NCBI RefSeq assembly: GCF_900143255.1
Contig: NZ_FRDI01000003.1
Span: 186,001 to 250,000, forward strand
From: Desulfovibrio litoralis DSM 11393
GTDB taxonomy: Bacteria > Desulfobacterota > Desulfovibrionia > Desulfovibrionales > Desulfovibrionaceae
DNA length: 64,000 nucleotides
Reading direction: 5' to 3'
How positions within the stretch are numbered: the stretch's first letter is position 1; each line of letters starts with the position of its first letter. The notes beneath the pieces were generated by a model. It saw only the letters and a list, made by a program, of their open reading frames with translations. It was not told where the DNA came from and made no database searches. The position numbers were made by a program, and so were the translations under genes. Below, piece by piece: positions 38,501 through 49,779 of this stretch.

Positions 38501-39433
38501 ATGTCAGAACAAAAACATCGTTGCGGTTGGGTAGCGTTAATGGGACCGCCAAACGCCGGAAAATCAACACTTTTAAACGCCTATTTAGGTCAAAAAGTTG
38601 CTATAGTTACCTCAAAACCACAAACAACACGTAACCAAATTACCGGTATTTTATCAGAGCCAGATTCCCAAGTTATTTTTATGGATACACCGGGAATTCA
38701 TAAGTTGCGTGGAAAAATGAACCGTATTTTATTACAAGCCGCTTGGCAGGCTATGGCGAGTGCTGATGTGCTTGTTGCTATGCTTGATGGTGATTTATAC
38801 ATACGTCGCCCAGAGTTTTTAGATAAAGATATTGAGCCAATGCTTAAGCCTATCGCCGAAGAAACTCGCCCAGTTGCGGTTGTTATCAATAAAATCGATA
38901 TGTTTGCAGACAAGTCAAAAATGCTGCCTTTATTAGAAAAAATTACTCAAATCTGGCCTAACGCCGAAGTTTTTCCTATTTCAGCATTAACCGGAAACGG
39001 CTTAGAAGCTCTCTTGGAATTTATCAAGAAACATCTTCCGATTGCACCGCCTCAATTTCCGACTGACCAACTCTCTACTTTGCCTATACGTTTTATGGCG
39101 GCTGAAATTATCAGAGAAAAACTGTTTAATACTTTACGCCAAGAACTGCCCTATTCCACAACCGTCGATATAGAAAATTGGGAAGAAGATAAACAAAGAA
39201 AAATTACCTTTATTAACGCCGTAATTTATGTTGCGCGTGGAACACATAAAGCGATGGTTATAGGAAAAGGCGGACAAAACTTAAAAAAAGTCGGACAATT
39301 CGCCAGAGAAGAAATTTCCACTTTAATTGACCAAAAAGTCCACCTCGAACTCTTCGTAAAAGTAAGAGAAGATTGGCAAGAAGACTTAAACTTTTTACAC
39401 TCTATCGGACTTGGCAACCCTCACGAAATGTAA
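38501..39433 (+). CDS. era: GTPase Era
   Basis: A 310-residue GTPase that binds the 3' end of 16S rRNA during 30S maturation. G1 is GPPNAGKST (about residues 15-23), G3 is DTPGIH, G4 is NKID, and the C-terminal KH domain has the [14 protein letters not shown] motif (about 250-263). AAGGAGCC provides a strong ribosome site. A small palindrome CGTGAATTATTCACG lies about 55 bases upstream. Confidence 0.97.
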   Translation: MSEQKHRCGWVALMGPPNAGKSTLLNAYLGQKVAIVTSKPQTTRNQITGILSEPDSQVIFMDTPGIHKLRGKMNRILLQAAWQAMASADVLVAMLDGDLYIRRPEFLDKDIEPMLKPIAEETRPVAVVINKIDMFADKSKMLPLLEKITQIWPNAEVFPISALTGNGLEALLEFIKKHLPIAPPQFPTDQLSTLPIRFMAAEIIREKLFNTLRQELPYSTTVDIENWEEDKQRKITFINAVIYVARGTHKAMVIGKGGQNLKKVGQFAREEISTLIDQKVHLELFVKVREDWQEDLNFLHSIGLGNPHEM

Positions 39434-39529
39434 AGATATTAATACTACAAATATAACCCGTTAAAATTGATGGTAAGTTGCATCAATAATTGACATAACT
39501 ATTTCACCAATTATATTGATAATAATATT

Positions 39530-39576
39530 AAACCCCCTTGTGTATCATAGATATTACAAGGGGGGTTTCTCTTTTA
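39530..39576 (+). terminator. Intrinsic terminator after era
   Basis: AAACCCCCTTGT and ACAAGGGGGGTTT form a strong 12-bp stem with a 13-base loop, followed by CTCTTTT. The A-rich left arm could also serve the convergent gene at 39610-40179. Confidence 0.88.
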
Positions 39577-39609
39577 TATTACACAAGATAATTCATTTGC
39601 ACATTGTAA

Positions 39610-40179
39610 CTAAGACATATTATCTAACTGAACTTTAGCTTCCAATGTTTTTTTCTTGCAAGTTGAATACTTATAAATATTATAAATGAACAATATTGGC
39701 GATGCGACGGCACCAATCACAATGCCAAAAAATAGTTTAAATACCAGTCCTACACAACCCTCCCCAGCAGTCTCTGTCGCTCTACGGACTTGAGCCTCTA
39801 TACTATCATCTCGTTTCAATATAGTACTAAAAGCCCAAGGTAAGCCACCAAAACCCCAAGCCATCATAATGTTCCCGATGACATCTCCATTAACAACTTT
39901 ACCGTGATATAATGCATTAAAAAGGATCAATAACCCCCAAGAGAGAAATATTCCATGCCACACAATAGACAAAAGAGCACGCATAGAACCATATTTCATG
40001 TCTTGACAAGTGTTGGAAATATTATCCTTGCATTCACAAAGCTCTTGCTCTTTTTGTTTTGCAAAACATTTTGGGCAAGTTGGAATATCATATACATCTG
40101 CACACTCAGAACACAAGCCTCTTCCGCAACTCTTACATGCAGCAACGGCATCAATAGTTGTGTGATTACAACATTTCAT
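39610..40179 (-). CDS. Membrane protein with N-terminal B-box-like zinc finger
   Basis: A 189-residue protein. The first 45 residues are a cysteine/histidine cluster, CCNHTTIDAVAACKSCGRGLC, then CADVY and CPKCFAKQ, resembling a B-box-type zinc finger. Two or three hydrophobic segments follow (about residues 68-90, 98-115 and 145-170), so the finger would face the cytoplasm at the membrane. Such proteins occur in many bacteria without a known role. It lies alone between era (convergent) and dnaK (same strand). The plain ribosome site and AT-rich codon use look native. Confidence 0.7.
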   Translation of the reverse strand: MKCCNHTTIDAVAACKSCGRGLCSECADVYDIPTCPKCFAKQKEQELCECKDNISNTCQDMKYGSMRALLSIVWHGIFLSWGLLILFNALYHGKVVNGDVIGNIMMAWGFGGLPWAFSTILKRDDSIEAQVRRATETAGEGCVGLVFKLFFGIVIGAVASPILFIYNIYKYSTCKKKTLEAKVQLDNMS

Positions 40180-40251
40180 AATAATACCTCAATCAATATT
40201 TAAAACAGTTTATCTTTGGTCATACTATAAATATTTTTCTTTCGCCACACA

Positions 40252-40291
40252 AAAAAGCTTCCGAAGTAAATTTTACTCCGGAAGCTTTTAT
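40252..40291 (-). terminator. Intrinsic terminator after dnaK
   Basis: AAAAAGCTTCCG and CGGAAGCTTTTA pair into an 11-bp stem enclosing an AAGTAAATTTTACT segment that extends the stem further. U-rich on the minus strand, 37 bases after the dnaK stop. Confidence 0.88.
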
Positions 40292-40327
40292 ATATTAATC
40301 TAATTAAAGATTCAGTTTACGTTCAAA

Positions 40328-42229
40328 CTACTTTACTTCAGTAAAGTCAGCATCAACAACATCGTCGTCTTTTTTGTTGTCCGCTCCTGCACCAGCTGCA
40401 CCGGCTTGTTGACCGCCAGCTTCTGTTTTTTGAGCATAAAGCTGTTCTGCTAACTTGTGTGATACTTTAGAGAGTTCGTCCATAGCGGTTTTAATCGCAT
40501 CAACATCATCTTTTGTCATAGCATCTTTAAGAGCAGTGCTTTTTGCTTCAATCTCAGCTTTTAAAGTGGCATCAGCCTTATCACCAAGATCAGCCAAAGA
40601 ACGTTCAGATGAATAAATCAAAGTATCAGCTTGGTTACGCACTTCAATTAACTCACGTTTTTTCTTATCTTCGTCGGCATGAGACTCAGCTTCTTTTACA
40701 AGACGATTGATTTCATCATCAGACAGACCAGAAGTCGCAGTGATACGAATAGTTTGTTCTTTTCCTGAACCTAAGTCTTTAGCAGAAACGTTAACAATAC
40801 CGTTAGCGTCAATATCAAAGGTAACTTCAACTTGCGGAACGCCTCTTGGAGCCGGCGGAATACCGGTTAAGTCAAAGCGTCCTAAGGTCATGTTATCATT
40901 AGCCATTGGTCTTTCACCCTGCATAACATGAATAGATACTGAAGGTTGATTATCAGCGGCAGTGGTAAAAGTCTGGCTCTTACGAGTAGGAATGGTAGTG
41001 TTACGTTCAATTAAACGGCTCATTACTCCACCCAAGGTTTCAATACCAAGAGAAAGAGGGGTAACGTCAAGAAGAAGAACATCTTTAACATCACCGGCTA
41101 AAATACCACCTTGAATAGCAGCACCCATAGCAACAACTTCATCAGGGTTTACTGAACGGTTTGGCTCTTTACCAAAAAATTCTGAAACCTTTTTCTGAAC
41201 TAAAGGCATACGAGTCATACCACCGACTAAAACAACTTCATCGATTTGTGAAGTGCTTAACCCAGCGTCAGCTAAAGCTTTTTTACATGGCTCGATAGTG
41301 CGGTTTACCAAATCACTTACTAAATCTTCTAATTTAGCACGAGTAAGTTTAAGCATTAAGTGTTTAGGACCTGTGTTATCAGCCGTAATAAACGGAAGAT
41401 TAATTTCTGCTTCCATAGAAGTTGAAAGGTCTTTTTTGGCTTTTTCGGCGGCTTCTTTTAAACGCTGTAAAGCCATACGGTCTTTTGATAAGTCAATACC
41501 TGCGTTATCTTTTTTAAACTCGGTAATAATCCAATCAATGATGCGTTGGTCAAAGTCTTCACCACCAAGGAAGGTGTCTCCGTTAGTAGCACGAACTTCA
41601 ACAACGTTATCGCCGACTTCAAGAATGGAAATATCAAAAGTACCACCACCTAAGTCGAATACAGCGATTTTTTCATTAGCTTTTTTATCAAAACCATAAG
41701 CCAAAGAAGCGGCAGTAGGTTCGTTAATAATACGTTTAACATCTAACCCGGCGATTTTCCCGGCGTCTTTTGTCGCTTGACGCTGAGAATCGTTAAAATA
41801 AGCAGGAACAGTAATAACAGCTTCGGTTACTGTTTCGCCTAAATAAGCTTCAGCATCAGCTTTAAGCTTAGCTAAAATCATAGCAGAAATTTCAGCCGGC
41901 GTATATTTACGCCCTTGAATTTCTACACAAGCTTCGCCGTTAGCACCGCCAACTATACGATACGGGGAATGTTCACCCCAACGTTTTACCTCAGGAGCAT
42001 CGGCATTACGCCCCATTAAACGCTTAATTGCAAAAACAGTACGTTCAGGGTTAGTAACCGCCTGACGCTTAGCAATATCACCGACTAATCTTTCTTTATC
42101 AGTAAAAGCAACAACAGAAGGAGTTGTACGCCCACCCTCAGGGTTAGGGACGCATTTGGCTTCTTTGCCTTCCATTACAAAAACACAAGAGTTAGTTGTT
42201 CCAAGGTCTATTCCAATAATTTTACCCAT
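40328..42229 (-). CDS. dnaK: Molecular chaperone DnaK (Hsp70)
   Basis: A 633-residue Hsp70 with [11 protein letters not shown] at the ATP-binding start, [38 protein letters not shown] and the interdomain [17 protein letters not shown]. The C-terminal part has a Gly/Ala/Gln-rich stretch ending [12 protein letters not shown], the usual EEVD-like DnaK tail. It folds client proteins with a J-protein and GrpE. It stands alone: no grpE, hrcA or dnaJ adjoins, and no CIRCE operator is seen upstream. AGGAGG lies before the ATG. Confidence 0.98.
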   Translation of the reverse strand: MGKIIGIDLGTTNSCVFVMEGKEAKCVPNPEGGRTTPSVVAFTDKERLVGDIAKRQAVTNPERTVFAIKRLMGRNADAPEVKRWGEHSPYRIVGGANGEACVEIQGRKYTPAEISAMILAKLKADAEAYLGETVTEAVITVPAYFNDSQRQATKDAGKIAGLDVKRIINEPTAASLAYGFDKKANEKIAVFDLGGGTFDISILEVGDNVVEVRATNGDTFLGGEDFDQRIIDWIITEFKKDNAGIDLSKDRMALQRLKEAAEKAKKDLSTSMEAEINLPFITADNTGPKHLMLKLTRAKLEDLVSDLVNRTIEPCKKALADAGLSTSQIDEVVLVGGMTRMPLVQKKVSEFFGKEPNRSVNPDEVVAMGAAIQGGILAGDVKDVLLLDVTPLSLGIETLGGVMSRLIERNTTIPTRKSQTFTTAADNQPSVSIHVMQGERPMANDNMTLGRFDLTGIPPAPRGVPQVEVTFDIDANGIVNVSAKDLGSGKEQTIRITATSGLSDDEINRLVKEAESHADEDKKKRELIEVRNQADTLIYSSERSLADLGDKADATLKAEIEAKSTALKDAMTKDDVDAIKTAMDELSKVSHKLAEQLYAQKTEAGGQQAGAAGAGADNKKDDDVVDADFTEVK

Positions 42230-42579
42230 ATAATAAGGTCCTCCTAAAATTTAACATAAAAATTATTTTTTCAACATAAATAATATACTCTTAGACTTAA
42301 ATCTAAAATATATTCTATAAGCTACACCTGTTATTATTCCAAAAACTTGTTATTGCCACTTTTGTTTAGGCTAAATAATGTGGCGAAAAAACTTAATATT
42401 ATACAAAGTATTTGAGAATAAATTGGTATTTGAAGTGTTGACTTAAAGCATTATTTTTTATTGCTCAACACATTCTGTAATACAAATTAATCAGCTTTTT
42501 CAATTCGTCCAGAGCTAAAATATATTTTTTTTATATTTTTTTTAAATACCAGTATTTTTATACCTGTTTTAAAAGCTTA
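42230..42579. other. AT-rich gap upstream of dnaK
   Basis: This 350-base region holds the dnaK leader and the downstream end of the flavoprotein gene. I see no CIRCE repeat (TTAGCACTC-N9-GAGTGCTAA) and no clear sigma-32 promoter. The only evident structure is an inverted repeat at 42435-42471 (GTGTTGA...TCAACAC with inner GCATTA/TATTGC-type pairing), which could terminate the flavoprotein transcript or act as an operator. Confidence 0.45.
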
Positions 42580-43776
42580 TTAAAACCCTAAACCGACTTT
42601 TAAAGCCATATTCCGCAAGGTTTGGTTATACATGCCTATGCCCTTTAGATTTTTCCAAGCGATATTGGCTTTTAATGAAAAGATTTTGCGTCGGTAACTT
42701 TGTTCAGCCTTTATAGGATCAAAAGTTTTATTAAAGACTTCAGCCAGATAAAAAGCCGAAGCAAAGGCATAACTAAAACCTTCGGCCGAACTTGGGCTAA
42801 TAAACCCGGCGGCTTCGCCAATCAAAAAACAATTATCTCTACCTAAATAAACTTGGTTTAAACTAGGGCGAACGACTAAAGCTCCCTCTCGTTCGACCTT
42901 ATCATATTCTATACTTGATAACGTTAAACCTTGTTCAATAAGCCTTTGGGTAAATATATTCAACTTCCTATGAGCTAGGCTATTAGATGTTTTATCGTTA
43001 TTTTTTACATCTTTTTGTTCCAATAACTTAGTCGCCAAAATATTTTTACTCGCATCTAAAGGCAGAGCAAGCCCAACAAGATAGCTGTCTTTTTTCGGAA
43101 TAGCCCAACCATAAAAATCAGTTAAACTTTCATCAAAAGCCGCCCAATGGGTTTTAGTCAAATTTTTATCGGAATATCCCAAAACTTTATATTTATCCTG
43201 AATCGCAAGATAACAATCTTTCTGTGAAATTCCCTTGCCAAGCATTCGGCGTACGGCAGAAAAAGCTCCGTCTGCTCCGACTACAATGCGTGTCTTTATT
43301 TCTTGAATACCCGCTGGTGTTTTTATGCTTAACTGAGTGAAATGATCATTAGTGTTAAAATGTTTTAATCCATGTAAACGACTATTAAACAAACACTGAA
43401 CGTTTTCAGGCAATAAAGATAAAAGCCAAGTTTCAAATAAAGTTCTATCTAAATTAATATAATTCTTTTTATAACTATGTACAGAGTGTGTACTTAAATC
43501 AATAGTATTAACAAATTCAGGTTGATAAATATCTTTCACTTTTTCAGGAACAATTAAATTGAATTTATTCAACCACGTTTGAGCATCCGGTGCGAGTAAA
43601 CCACCACAACATTTAGCTTGTATATCTTGGCTTTGCTTGATATTTTCAAAATCAGTTGTCAAGTTACGAGCATCTATCAATAATATAGAATATTTAGAAT
43701 CCAACAAACGAGCGAGAGTTGCCCCTGACGGTCCTGCTCCAATAATTACAACATCATAAGTTTGATTTTTTAACAT
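42580..43776 (-). CDS. FAD-dependent oxidoreductase, geranylgeranyl reductase family
   Basis: A 398-residue flavoprotein. The N-terminal dinucleotide-binding motif is VVIIGAGPSGATLARLL, VGADGAFSAVRRML carries the DG motif, and CFLIGEAAGFISPSSAEGFSYAF is the GD-type FAD motif of the geranylgeranyl reductase/FixC-like group. Enzymes of this family saturate isoprenoid chains or hydroxylate/oxidise quinone precursors. It is divergent from the UbiD-like gene, with about 49 bases between starts, which suggests a joint role in quinone metabolism (inference). Confidence 0.8.
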   Translation of the reverse strand: MLKNQTYDVVIIGAGPSGATLARLLDSKYSILLIDARNLTTDFENIKQSQDIQAKCCGGLLAPDAQTWLNKFNLIVPEKVKDIYQPEFVNTIDLSTHSVHSYKKNYINLDRTLFETWLLSLLPENVQCLFNSRLHGLKHFNTNDHFTQLSIKTPAGIQEIKTRIVVGADGAFSAVRRMLGKGISQKDCYLAIQDKYKVLGYSDKNLTKTHWAAFDESLTDFYGWAIPKKDSYLVGLALPLDASKNILATKLLEQKDVKNNDKTSNSLAHRKLNIFTQRLIEQGLTLSSIEYDKVEREGALVVRPSLNQVYLGRDNCFLIGEAAGFISPSSAEGFSYAFASAFYLAEVFNKTFDPIKAEQSYRRKIFSLKANIAWKNLKGIGMYNQTLRNMALKVGLGF

Positions 43777-43825
43777 AAATTTAATCGAGAAATATATTTT
43801 TTATAAAGTATGATAGGAAAAATAA

Positions 43826-45691
43826 ATGCTACACCGTAATTTAACAGAATGTGTAAACGATTTAGAGGCAAATGGTCAATTAAAACGTATTGATATAGAA
43901 GTTGACCCTTATTTAGAGTTAGGCTTAATTCAACGCTTAGCCTTAAAAAAAGGTTCTCCCGCCTTACTTTTTACTAACGTAAAAGGTTGTCAGTTTCCTA
44001 TGCTCGCTAATTTATTTGGCAGTAAAGAACGGGTACGCTTTATCTTTCGCTCTAGTTTAAAAGGTTTAAAGGCTTTATTAAAACTCAAGCTTGACCCCAG
44101 AGATTTATTGCGTAATCCCTTACAATATAAAGCCCTACCTAGAGCCTTATGGGCTACTCGCCCACGCTTTGTAAACGATGGAGCTGTTACCGAAAATTCT
44201 ACAACAATTTCAAAATTGCCTCAACTGCTATCTTGGAAGAAAGACGGAGGGGCTTATATTACCCTGCCACAAGTTTATTCCGAAAGCATAAAAAATCCCG
44301 GAATATACAACTCAAATTTAGGCATGTATCGCATTCAACTAAACAGTAAATATTTAGAACAAGATAAAGAAATTGGGCTACATTACCAAATTCATCGGGG
44401 GCTTGGTTGTCATCATGCCGAAGCCTTAGCCTTAAATAAAAATTTAGGGATAAATATTTTTGTGGGTGGTCCACCTGCCTTAACCGTAGCCGCCGTGATG
44501 CCACTCCCCGAAGGAATGCCTGAACTTTTATTTGCCGGTGCGTTAGCGGGAAGGCGTATTGATTTAATTAAAGGCGGGAGCGTTAAAAAAGATGGAACGG
44601 TTATTAGCGAATTAGCTATCCCTGCCGAAGCCGATTTTGCCATTACCGGCTATATTAAGCCTAATATGCTTAAACCCGAAGGCCCCTTTGGCGACCATTT
44701 AGGGTATTATAGTTTAGAGCATGATTTTCCCGTAATGCAGGTAACAAAAGTTTGGCATCGCAAAGATGCGATTTATCCTTTTACAACCGTCGGTCGCCCA
44801 CCACAGGAAGATACTTTTTTTGGTGAATTCATTCATGACCTTACTCAAGAACTAATCCCTCAAGTATTTACAGGTATAAAACAAGTGCATGCCGTAGATG
44901 CAGCCGGAGTTCACCCGTTATTACTCGCAATCGGTAGTGAGCGTTATGTGCCTTTTGCAAGTGAAAGAAAAGCCCAAGAATTACTGACTAACGCCCTATC
45001 TTTATTGGGTAATTCTCAAACTTCACTCTCGAAATATTTGTTACTCACAGCACACGAAGATGCCCCATCTTTATCTGCTTATGATATTCCCGCTTTTTTT
45101 AAACACATTTTAGAACGCACAAATTTTCATGAAGATTTACATTTTATTACTCGCACAACAATGGACACCCTCGACTATACAGGAACAGCCTTAAACCAAG
45201 GTTCAAAGCTAATTTGGGTTGCCGCCGGGAATAAAAAAAGAGAACTTTGCGATAAGTTGCCTCAAATTTATTTACCTGAAGGTTTTCATTCTTTACAGCT
45301 TTTTAGCCCAGGAATAGCGGTTGTTTCCGCCCCTAAACATACCCAGCAAAGAGGCGAACAAGACGAAAAACTAAAAATCTTTTTAGATACGCTTAATAGC
45401 CAAGAAAATGCGAGAAAAATCAGCTTATTGGTGCTTTGTGATGATGCTGATTTTTGTAGTGCCGATTGGGATAATTTTTTATGGGTTACTTTTACTCGCT
45501 CAGACCCGGCGACTGATATTTATGGATTAAATGAAAACATTCACGCTAAACATTGGCGTTGTGATGCACCCTTGATTATTGACGCACGAAAAAAAGAATT
45601 TCACGCACCCGAACTAGAGTTAGACCCGAAAATAGAACAAAAAGTTTTAGAAATGGGCAGCAAAAACAAACCATTACACGGAATAATTTAA
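43826..45691 (+). CDS. UbiD family decarboxylase (menaquinone-type)
   Basis: A 621-residue UbiD-like enzyme of the prenylated-FMN-dependent (de)carboxylase family. The N-terminus (NLTECVNDLEANGQLKRIDIEVD) and the central HYQIHRGLGCHHAEAL and FVGGPPALTVAA segments are family signatures; PEGPFGDHLGYYS carries the catalytic glutamate region (EGPFG). The extra C-terminal length and an isolated location with a divergent geranylgeranyl-reductase-like gene fit the menaquinone (futalosine-route) subfamily found in deltaproteobacteria, but substrate is inferred. A UbiX-type prenyltransferase is not in the window. Confidence 0.85.
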   Translation: MLHRNLTECVNDLEANGQLKRIDIEVDPYLELGLIQRLALKKGSPALLFTNVKGCQFPMLANLFGSKERVRFIFRSSLKGLKALLKLKLDPRDLLRNPLQYKALPRALWATRPRFVNDGAVTENSTTISKLPQLLSWKKDGGAYITLPQVYSESIKNPGIYNSNLGMYRIQLNSKYLEQDKEIGLHYQIHRGLGCHHAEALALNKNLGINIFVGGPPALTVAAVMPLPEGMPELLFAGALAGRRIDLIKGGSVKKDGTVISELAIPAEADFAITGYIKPNMLKPEGPFGDHLGYYSLEHDFPVMQVTKVWHRKDAIYPFTTVGRPPQEDTFFGEFIHDLTQELIPQVFTGIKQVHAVDAAGVHPLLLAIGSERYVPFASERKAQELLTNALSLLGNSQTSLSKYLLLTAHEDAPSLSAYDIPAFFKHILERTNFHEDLHFITRTTMDTLDYTGTALNQGSKLIWVAAGNKKRELCDKLPQIYLPEGFHSLQLFSPGIAVVSAPKHTQQRGEQDEKLKIFLDTLNSQENARKISLLVLCDDADFCSADWDNFLWVTFTRSDPATDIYGLNENIHAKHWRCDAPLIIDARKKEFHAPELELDPKIEQKVLEMGSKNKPLHGII

Positions 45692-45793
45692 TTTAATCCT
45701 TGCTAATTCCTCAAATAATCAGCCTTGCTAAAAATTAAAATATTATTTGTTTTTTAACGATAAATACTATAACGTAACTTAACTTCACAAAAG

Positions 45794-45876
45794 AAGACCA
45801 TTGCAACACTCAGTTTTGTGCTTTTTGGAGTGTCTTCCTAACGGAATCCACGTTGAGACGATTGTGCAATAGTCTC
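45794..45876 (+). repeat. MITE-like element copy 3, internally deleted
   Basis: An 83-base copy that keeps both ends: AAGACCATTGCAACACTCAG at the left, and GAGACGATTGTGCAATAGTCTC at the right. The TTTTATGCT hairpin and the AAATTAATTTT palindrome are missing, while GGAGTGTCTTCCTAACGG is kept. Flanks are AAAAG and AAAAC, a 4-of-5 match to a target duplication. The rest of the 340-base gap (45692-46031) shows nothing clear. Confidence 0.82.
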
Positions 45877-46031
45877 AAAACAGAATGGGGTAACTAATAA
45901 AAATATTAAATTAATACTTTTATGATTATTGTATTTAGCATTTTTTGAACTATCACAAACAATTTTTATATTAATAACGCTAGAACATTATAAATGTGTT
46001 CTAATTCATATATTTTACTTCCAGGGATCAC

Positions 46032-49000
46032 ATGTTAAACTTTTTTTCAGGCTATATCAGCAGAACCATGTATTTAATAGTCTTTATCGCCCTTATTCCG
46101 GCGATGTTAATTATTATTTATTCAGGTATAGGCCTAAATCAACGAATTATTTCAAATACAACAGAACAAGCCATAAACTTTACAAAAAATATAGCCAAAG
46201 AAGACGAACTTAAGCTTGAAAACCTTAAAACGTTACTTACAACCCTCTCAACACAACATACTTTTGACCCATCAAACATTCACGAAACAATCGCAACCCT
46301 AAAAGAAGTCGAAAAAAACAATCCACAATATAAAAATATTTTTTTTCTGGATAAAAATGCAAAAGTTGCGGCGAGTACCAATAATAAATTTATGGGTAGC
46401 GATCTAAGCCATATTATTTCACAACAAGTCGAAACCAAAGAAAATGATTTTTTTATCAGCAGTATTATCGCAAACGAACCGGACAAAAAGCCGATAGTTT
46501 ATGCTTATACTCCCGTTTTTGATGAAAACAATCAATTAATAGGCTTTTTGGCTATCGGCATGGCTATAGGTGAAGGGCTAGAAAAAAAGCTACAAGAAAG
46601 CGAACTTCCCGAAGACAGCGAAATTTTACTAACCGACTCAAAATTAACAGTCTCTCAAGCTTTAAAAAGTTTTGGCATTAAAGCGGGTGAACGCTTGCCT
46701 GAAAAAAACTGGAGCTGGCTATTAGACTTATCTGTTGATGACAATATTCACAAAGTTTACAACCCAAACGACAACAACGACTATCTGGTAATACACCACC
46801 CAATTAACTCCGCTCAAGGCGTAGCTCCTCGCTTTAACATCTTGTTTTCAATTTCGGAACATTCACTGGGAGCAGCCGCAACCACAAACTTATTGCATAA
46901 TTTGTTTTTTCTATTGTTGGCGACTCTTTTTGCCTTAGCTATAGCTTGGATTTTGGCAAAAATTACCTTTGAAAAACATATAGATCGCTTGGTTCAAGTT
47001 GCAAACGCCGTCAGCAAAGGCGATTTTAATGCCAGAGTCGACCAAGACAAAGTAAATGGCGACTTAGGAAGGTTATGTTTAGGCATCAATAAAATGCTTG
47101 AAACAATAGAACACAACACAAACGCTCTCACTAAAGCCAAACAAGAAGCAGATAACGCCAATAAAGCAAAAAGCGACTTTTTAGCAAATATGAGCCACGA
47201 GTTGCGTACTCCGATGAATGCGATTATCGGGCTGTCTTATTTATTGTTAAAATCAAACCTTAACGAAAAACAAAGAAAAGACATACGTAAAATATACAGT
47301 GCGGGAAACAATCTTTTAACGCTAATTAATGATCTTTTAGACTTTTCCAAAATCAATACAGGACGCATGGAACTTGAAAACGAGCGTTTTAATCTTCAAG
47401 AACTAATTAGCGGGGTTGTAGATATCAACACCCAAAAAGCCGAAGAAAAAGGGTTGGCGTTTACTTATTTTATTGACCCAAAAATTCCCCAAGAGCTCAA
47501 GGGTTCTCCGCTAAAACTTTGGCAAATTCTTAACCACTTGTTTAGTAACGCCGTTAAATTTACCGAAAAAGGGCAAATTAAAGTCAGTTGCCTGTTAAAA
47601 GAAATACAAAATGAACAAATAATTTTAAAGTTTATTATTCAAGATAGCGGAATGGGCATGACCAACGAGCAATTGGAAAAGCTTTTTACTCCGTTTTATC
47701 AAATAGACAGCTCATCAACCAGACGCTTTGGCGGAACGGGAATCGGGCTTAGTATAGTCAAAAAACTAATAGAAATGATGAATGGGGAAATTTCCGTAAC
47801 AAGCAACCCAAACACTGGAACCACCATTGAGTTTTATATTTGTCTAAATTTAGTCAATGAACTTAATGCTCTAAGCTTATACGCAGACAATGATATATTT
47901 AAAGAACTTGGCTTAGACTCAAACGATCCAAATCTGATAATGAGTCGCTTTAATATTTTATTTGTCGGCGATGACTCAAATGAAAACAAAGAACTTACAG
48001 ATATTTTTACACAACTAAACTTAAAAACTCGTTTCGTCAGAGAAACTGAACTGGCAATGCAGCTTATTTCAGAAGAAGAAAAAAACGGAACACATTTTAA
48101 TATCTTGTTGGTAAATTATACCGAAACAAACAAAAATATCGATATTGCTAAACTTTTAATGAACTATTTTAGTAATAATTACACACCGTTATTGATTTTT
48201 GTCCATGGTAAAACTAAAAAGCACGACAATCAAACCATAAACCTCGCCTCTTTAATGCTTAATCCGCCTTTCAGCCCTGAAAGTATTAAAGAAAACTTTA
48301 TGAGTTTATTAGGTCAAAATAAGACAACACAAGATACTGTTGACAACCCTGAACTTATTCAAGAACAAGCTATTCCGCAAGACAATAACGACGAAGATAA
48401 AATAGCAAGCATTCCGCCTCTAAACAGTTCAAAAGCCGTTGAAATACTCTTGGTTGAAGATAACTTAATAAATCAACAAGTCGCCGGAGAACTCCTGCAA
48501 GATGCCGGTTATACCGTTACTATAGCCAATAACGGAGAAGAAGCTTTACAAATTCTTAACGAAAACCCTAGCGATAGGTTTAAACTCGTTTTTATGGATT
48601 TACAAATGCCGGTTATGGACGGATATGAAGCCACTTCACATATCAGAGCCGAAGAAAAATTTGCAAATCTTCCTATTGTGGCTTTAACAGCACACGCCCT
48701 TCCCGCTGAAAAAGAACGTTGCCTAAATATCGGCATGAATGACCACATTACAAAACCGATAGATATATCAACCCTGTTTAATACTTTAGCAAAATGGATC
48801 TCTAACGCGGCTCACCCCAATGAAACACAAGAAGATAACCTTGATTCAACGCCAACAGACTCTGACGTTGACGAACCAAGACAAACAACGCTTCTCGAAT
48901 ACGTCCAAAGAAAGACCAAAGATCAAATAGACGATGATACATATAAAGCCCTTGTGGCACAAGGTTTTGACCTAGACAACGCAATGAAACGTTTGGGGAA

Positions 49001-49583
49001 TAACAATAAACTTTATACAAAATTGCTCAATTCGTTTCTTACCAACCAAGAAAACAGTATTACCGAACTTCAAACCGCCTTTTCCGAAGAAAGGTTTGAT
49101 GATTTGGAACGCTTCGCACATACAATCAAAGGTTTATCCGCAAGTATAGGCGAAAATACTTTAGCTGCTTTGTCAGGTGTGCTTGAAAAATCTTGTATGC
49201 AAAATAAAAACAACTCGTCTCAAGACCAACTTAGACGTATTCAAGCAGAAATACAGGCTTTGAGCTTTGTTCTTAGCTTAACCTGCAAAACACTTGGCTC
49301 GCTGTTGTTGCAATCAGAATTGTTTGAAACTGATCCAGAGGATAGCCCAACTCAAACAACTTTGTTAGATCAAAATATCCAAGAAAAACTTTTGCAAATA
49401 CAAGACCTTGCAAACAATTATGAAACCGAAGCTTTAAACAAGTTTGAACAAATACAAGACGAATTAATAAGATGCGGATTACAACAGTTTGCAGACACCA
49501 CCAAAAAAGCTCTGGAGCGCTTTGATTTTGACTCAGCCTCTCTGGCGATTTCCGAGCTGATTCAAGCTCAAAGAAATTCTTAG
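46032..49583 (+). CDS. Large hybrid histidine kinase with pseudo-receiver, receiver and HPt domains
   Basis: An 1183-residue inner-membrane kinase. A first membrane helix (about 12-32) is followed by a periplasmic Cache-type sensor (about 35-280), a second helix (about 285-312), HAMP (about 315-370) and HisKA with [10 protein letters not shown] (H389). An HATPase has [13 protein letters not shown] degenerate receiver follows (about 650-770), in which the phosphoacceptor position reads LLVNYTE (N695), then a true receiver with [10 protein letters not shown] and [11 protein letters not shown] (D856), and an HPt domain with AHTIKGL (H1030). The full chain H389-D856-H1030 is possible; the output regulator is not nearby. 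The start has only a modest ribosome site (AGGGA). Confidence 0.93.
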   Translation: MLNFFSGYISRTMYLIVFIALIPAMLIIIYSGIGLNQRIISNTTEQAINFTKNIAKEDELKLENLKTLLTTLSTQHTFDPSNIHETIATLKEVEKNNPQYKNIFFLDKNAKVAASTNNKFMGSDLSHIISQQVETKENDFFISSIIANEPDKKPIVYAYTPVFDENNQLIGFLAIGMAIGEGLEKKLQESELPEDSEILLTDSKLTVSQALKSFGIKAGERLPEKNWSWLLDLSVDDNIHKVYNPNDNNDYLVIHHPINSAQGVAPRFNILFSISEHSLGAAATTNLLHNLFFLLLATLFALAIAWILAKITFEKHIDRLVQVANAVSKGDFNARVDQDKVNGDLGRLCLGINKMLETIEHNTNALTKAKQEADNANKAKSDFLANMSHELRTPMNAIIGLSYLLLKSNLNEKQRKDIRKIYSAGNNLLTLINDLLDFSKINTGRMELENERFNLQELISGVVDINTQKAEEKGLAFTYFIDPKIPQELKGSPLKLWQILNHLFSNAVKFTEKGQIKVSCLLKEIQNEQIILKFIIQDSGMGMTNEQLEKLFTPFYQIDSSSTRRFGGTGIGLSIVKKLIEMMNGEISVTSNPNTGTTIEFYICLNLVNELNALSLYADNDIFKELGLDSNDPNLIMSRFNILFVGDDSNENKELTDIFTQLNLKTRFVRETELAMQLISEEEKNGTHFNILLVNYTETNKNIDIAKLLMNYFSNNYTPLLIFVHGKTKKHDNQTINLASLMLNPPFSPESIKENFMSLLGQNKTTQDTVDNPELIQEQAIPQDNNDEDKIASIPPLNSSKAVEILLVEDNLINQQVAGELLQDAGYTVTIANNGEEALQILNENPSDRFKLVFMDLQMPVMDGYEATSHIRAEEKFANLPIVALTAHALPAEKERCLNIGMNDHITKPIDISTLFNTLAKWISNAAHPNETQEDNLDSTPTDSDVDEPRQTTLLEYVQRKTKDQIDDDTYKALVAQGFDLDNAMKRLGNNNKLYTKLLNSFLTNQENSITELQTAFSEERFDDLERFAHTIKGLSASIGENTLAALSGVLEKSCMQNKNNSSQDQLRRIQAEIQALSFVLSLTCKTLGSLLLQSELFETDPEDSPTQTTLLDQNIQEKLLQIQDLANNYETEALNKFEQIQDELIRCGLQQFADTTKKALERFDFDSASLAISELIQAQRNS

Positions 49584-49779
49584 TCAAAACTAATAAAAAA
49601 CATCAATTTTATCTTTTGAACAATTGAAGCAATCTTACGAACTATTCAACGGTCTTCGCAATTATTTCAATAACAGGCTCTATACTTTGGCGTTGAATTA
49701 TGATATTAAATAAAAAGATTATAAGCTTTAATATATCAAGCAGTAAGCACTCTTAACACCCGAATATTTAAGGTAAAAC

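Noticed and set aside
41253-41699. 148-residue frame antisense to dnaK
   Set aside because: It lies wholly within dnaK on the opposite strand, has serine-rich composition of a shadow frame and no ribosome site; similar antisense frames in the RND and MFP genes were dropped for the same reason.
42230-42579. CIRCE or sigma-32-type heat-shock control of dnaK
   Set aside because: I found neither the TTAGCACTC/GAGTGCTAA repeat nor a clear sigma-32 promoter; only a weaker inverted repeat is present.
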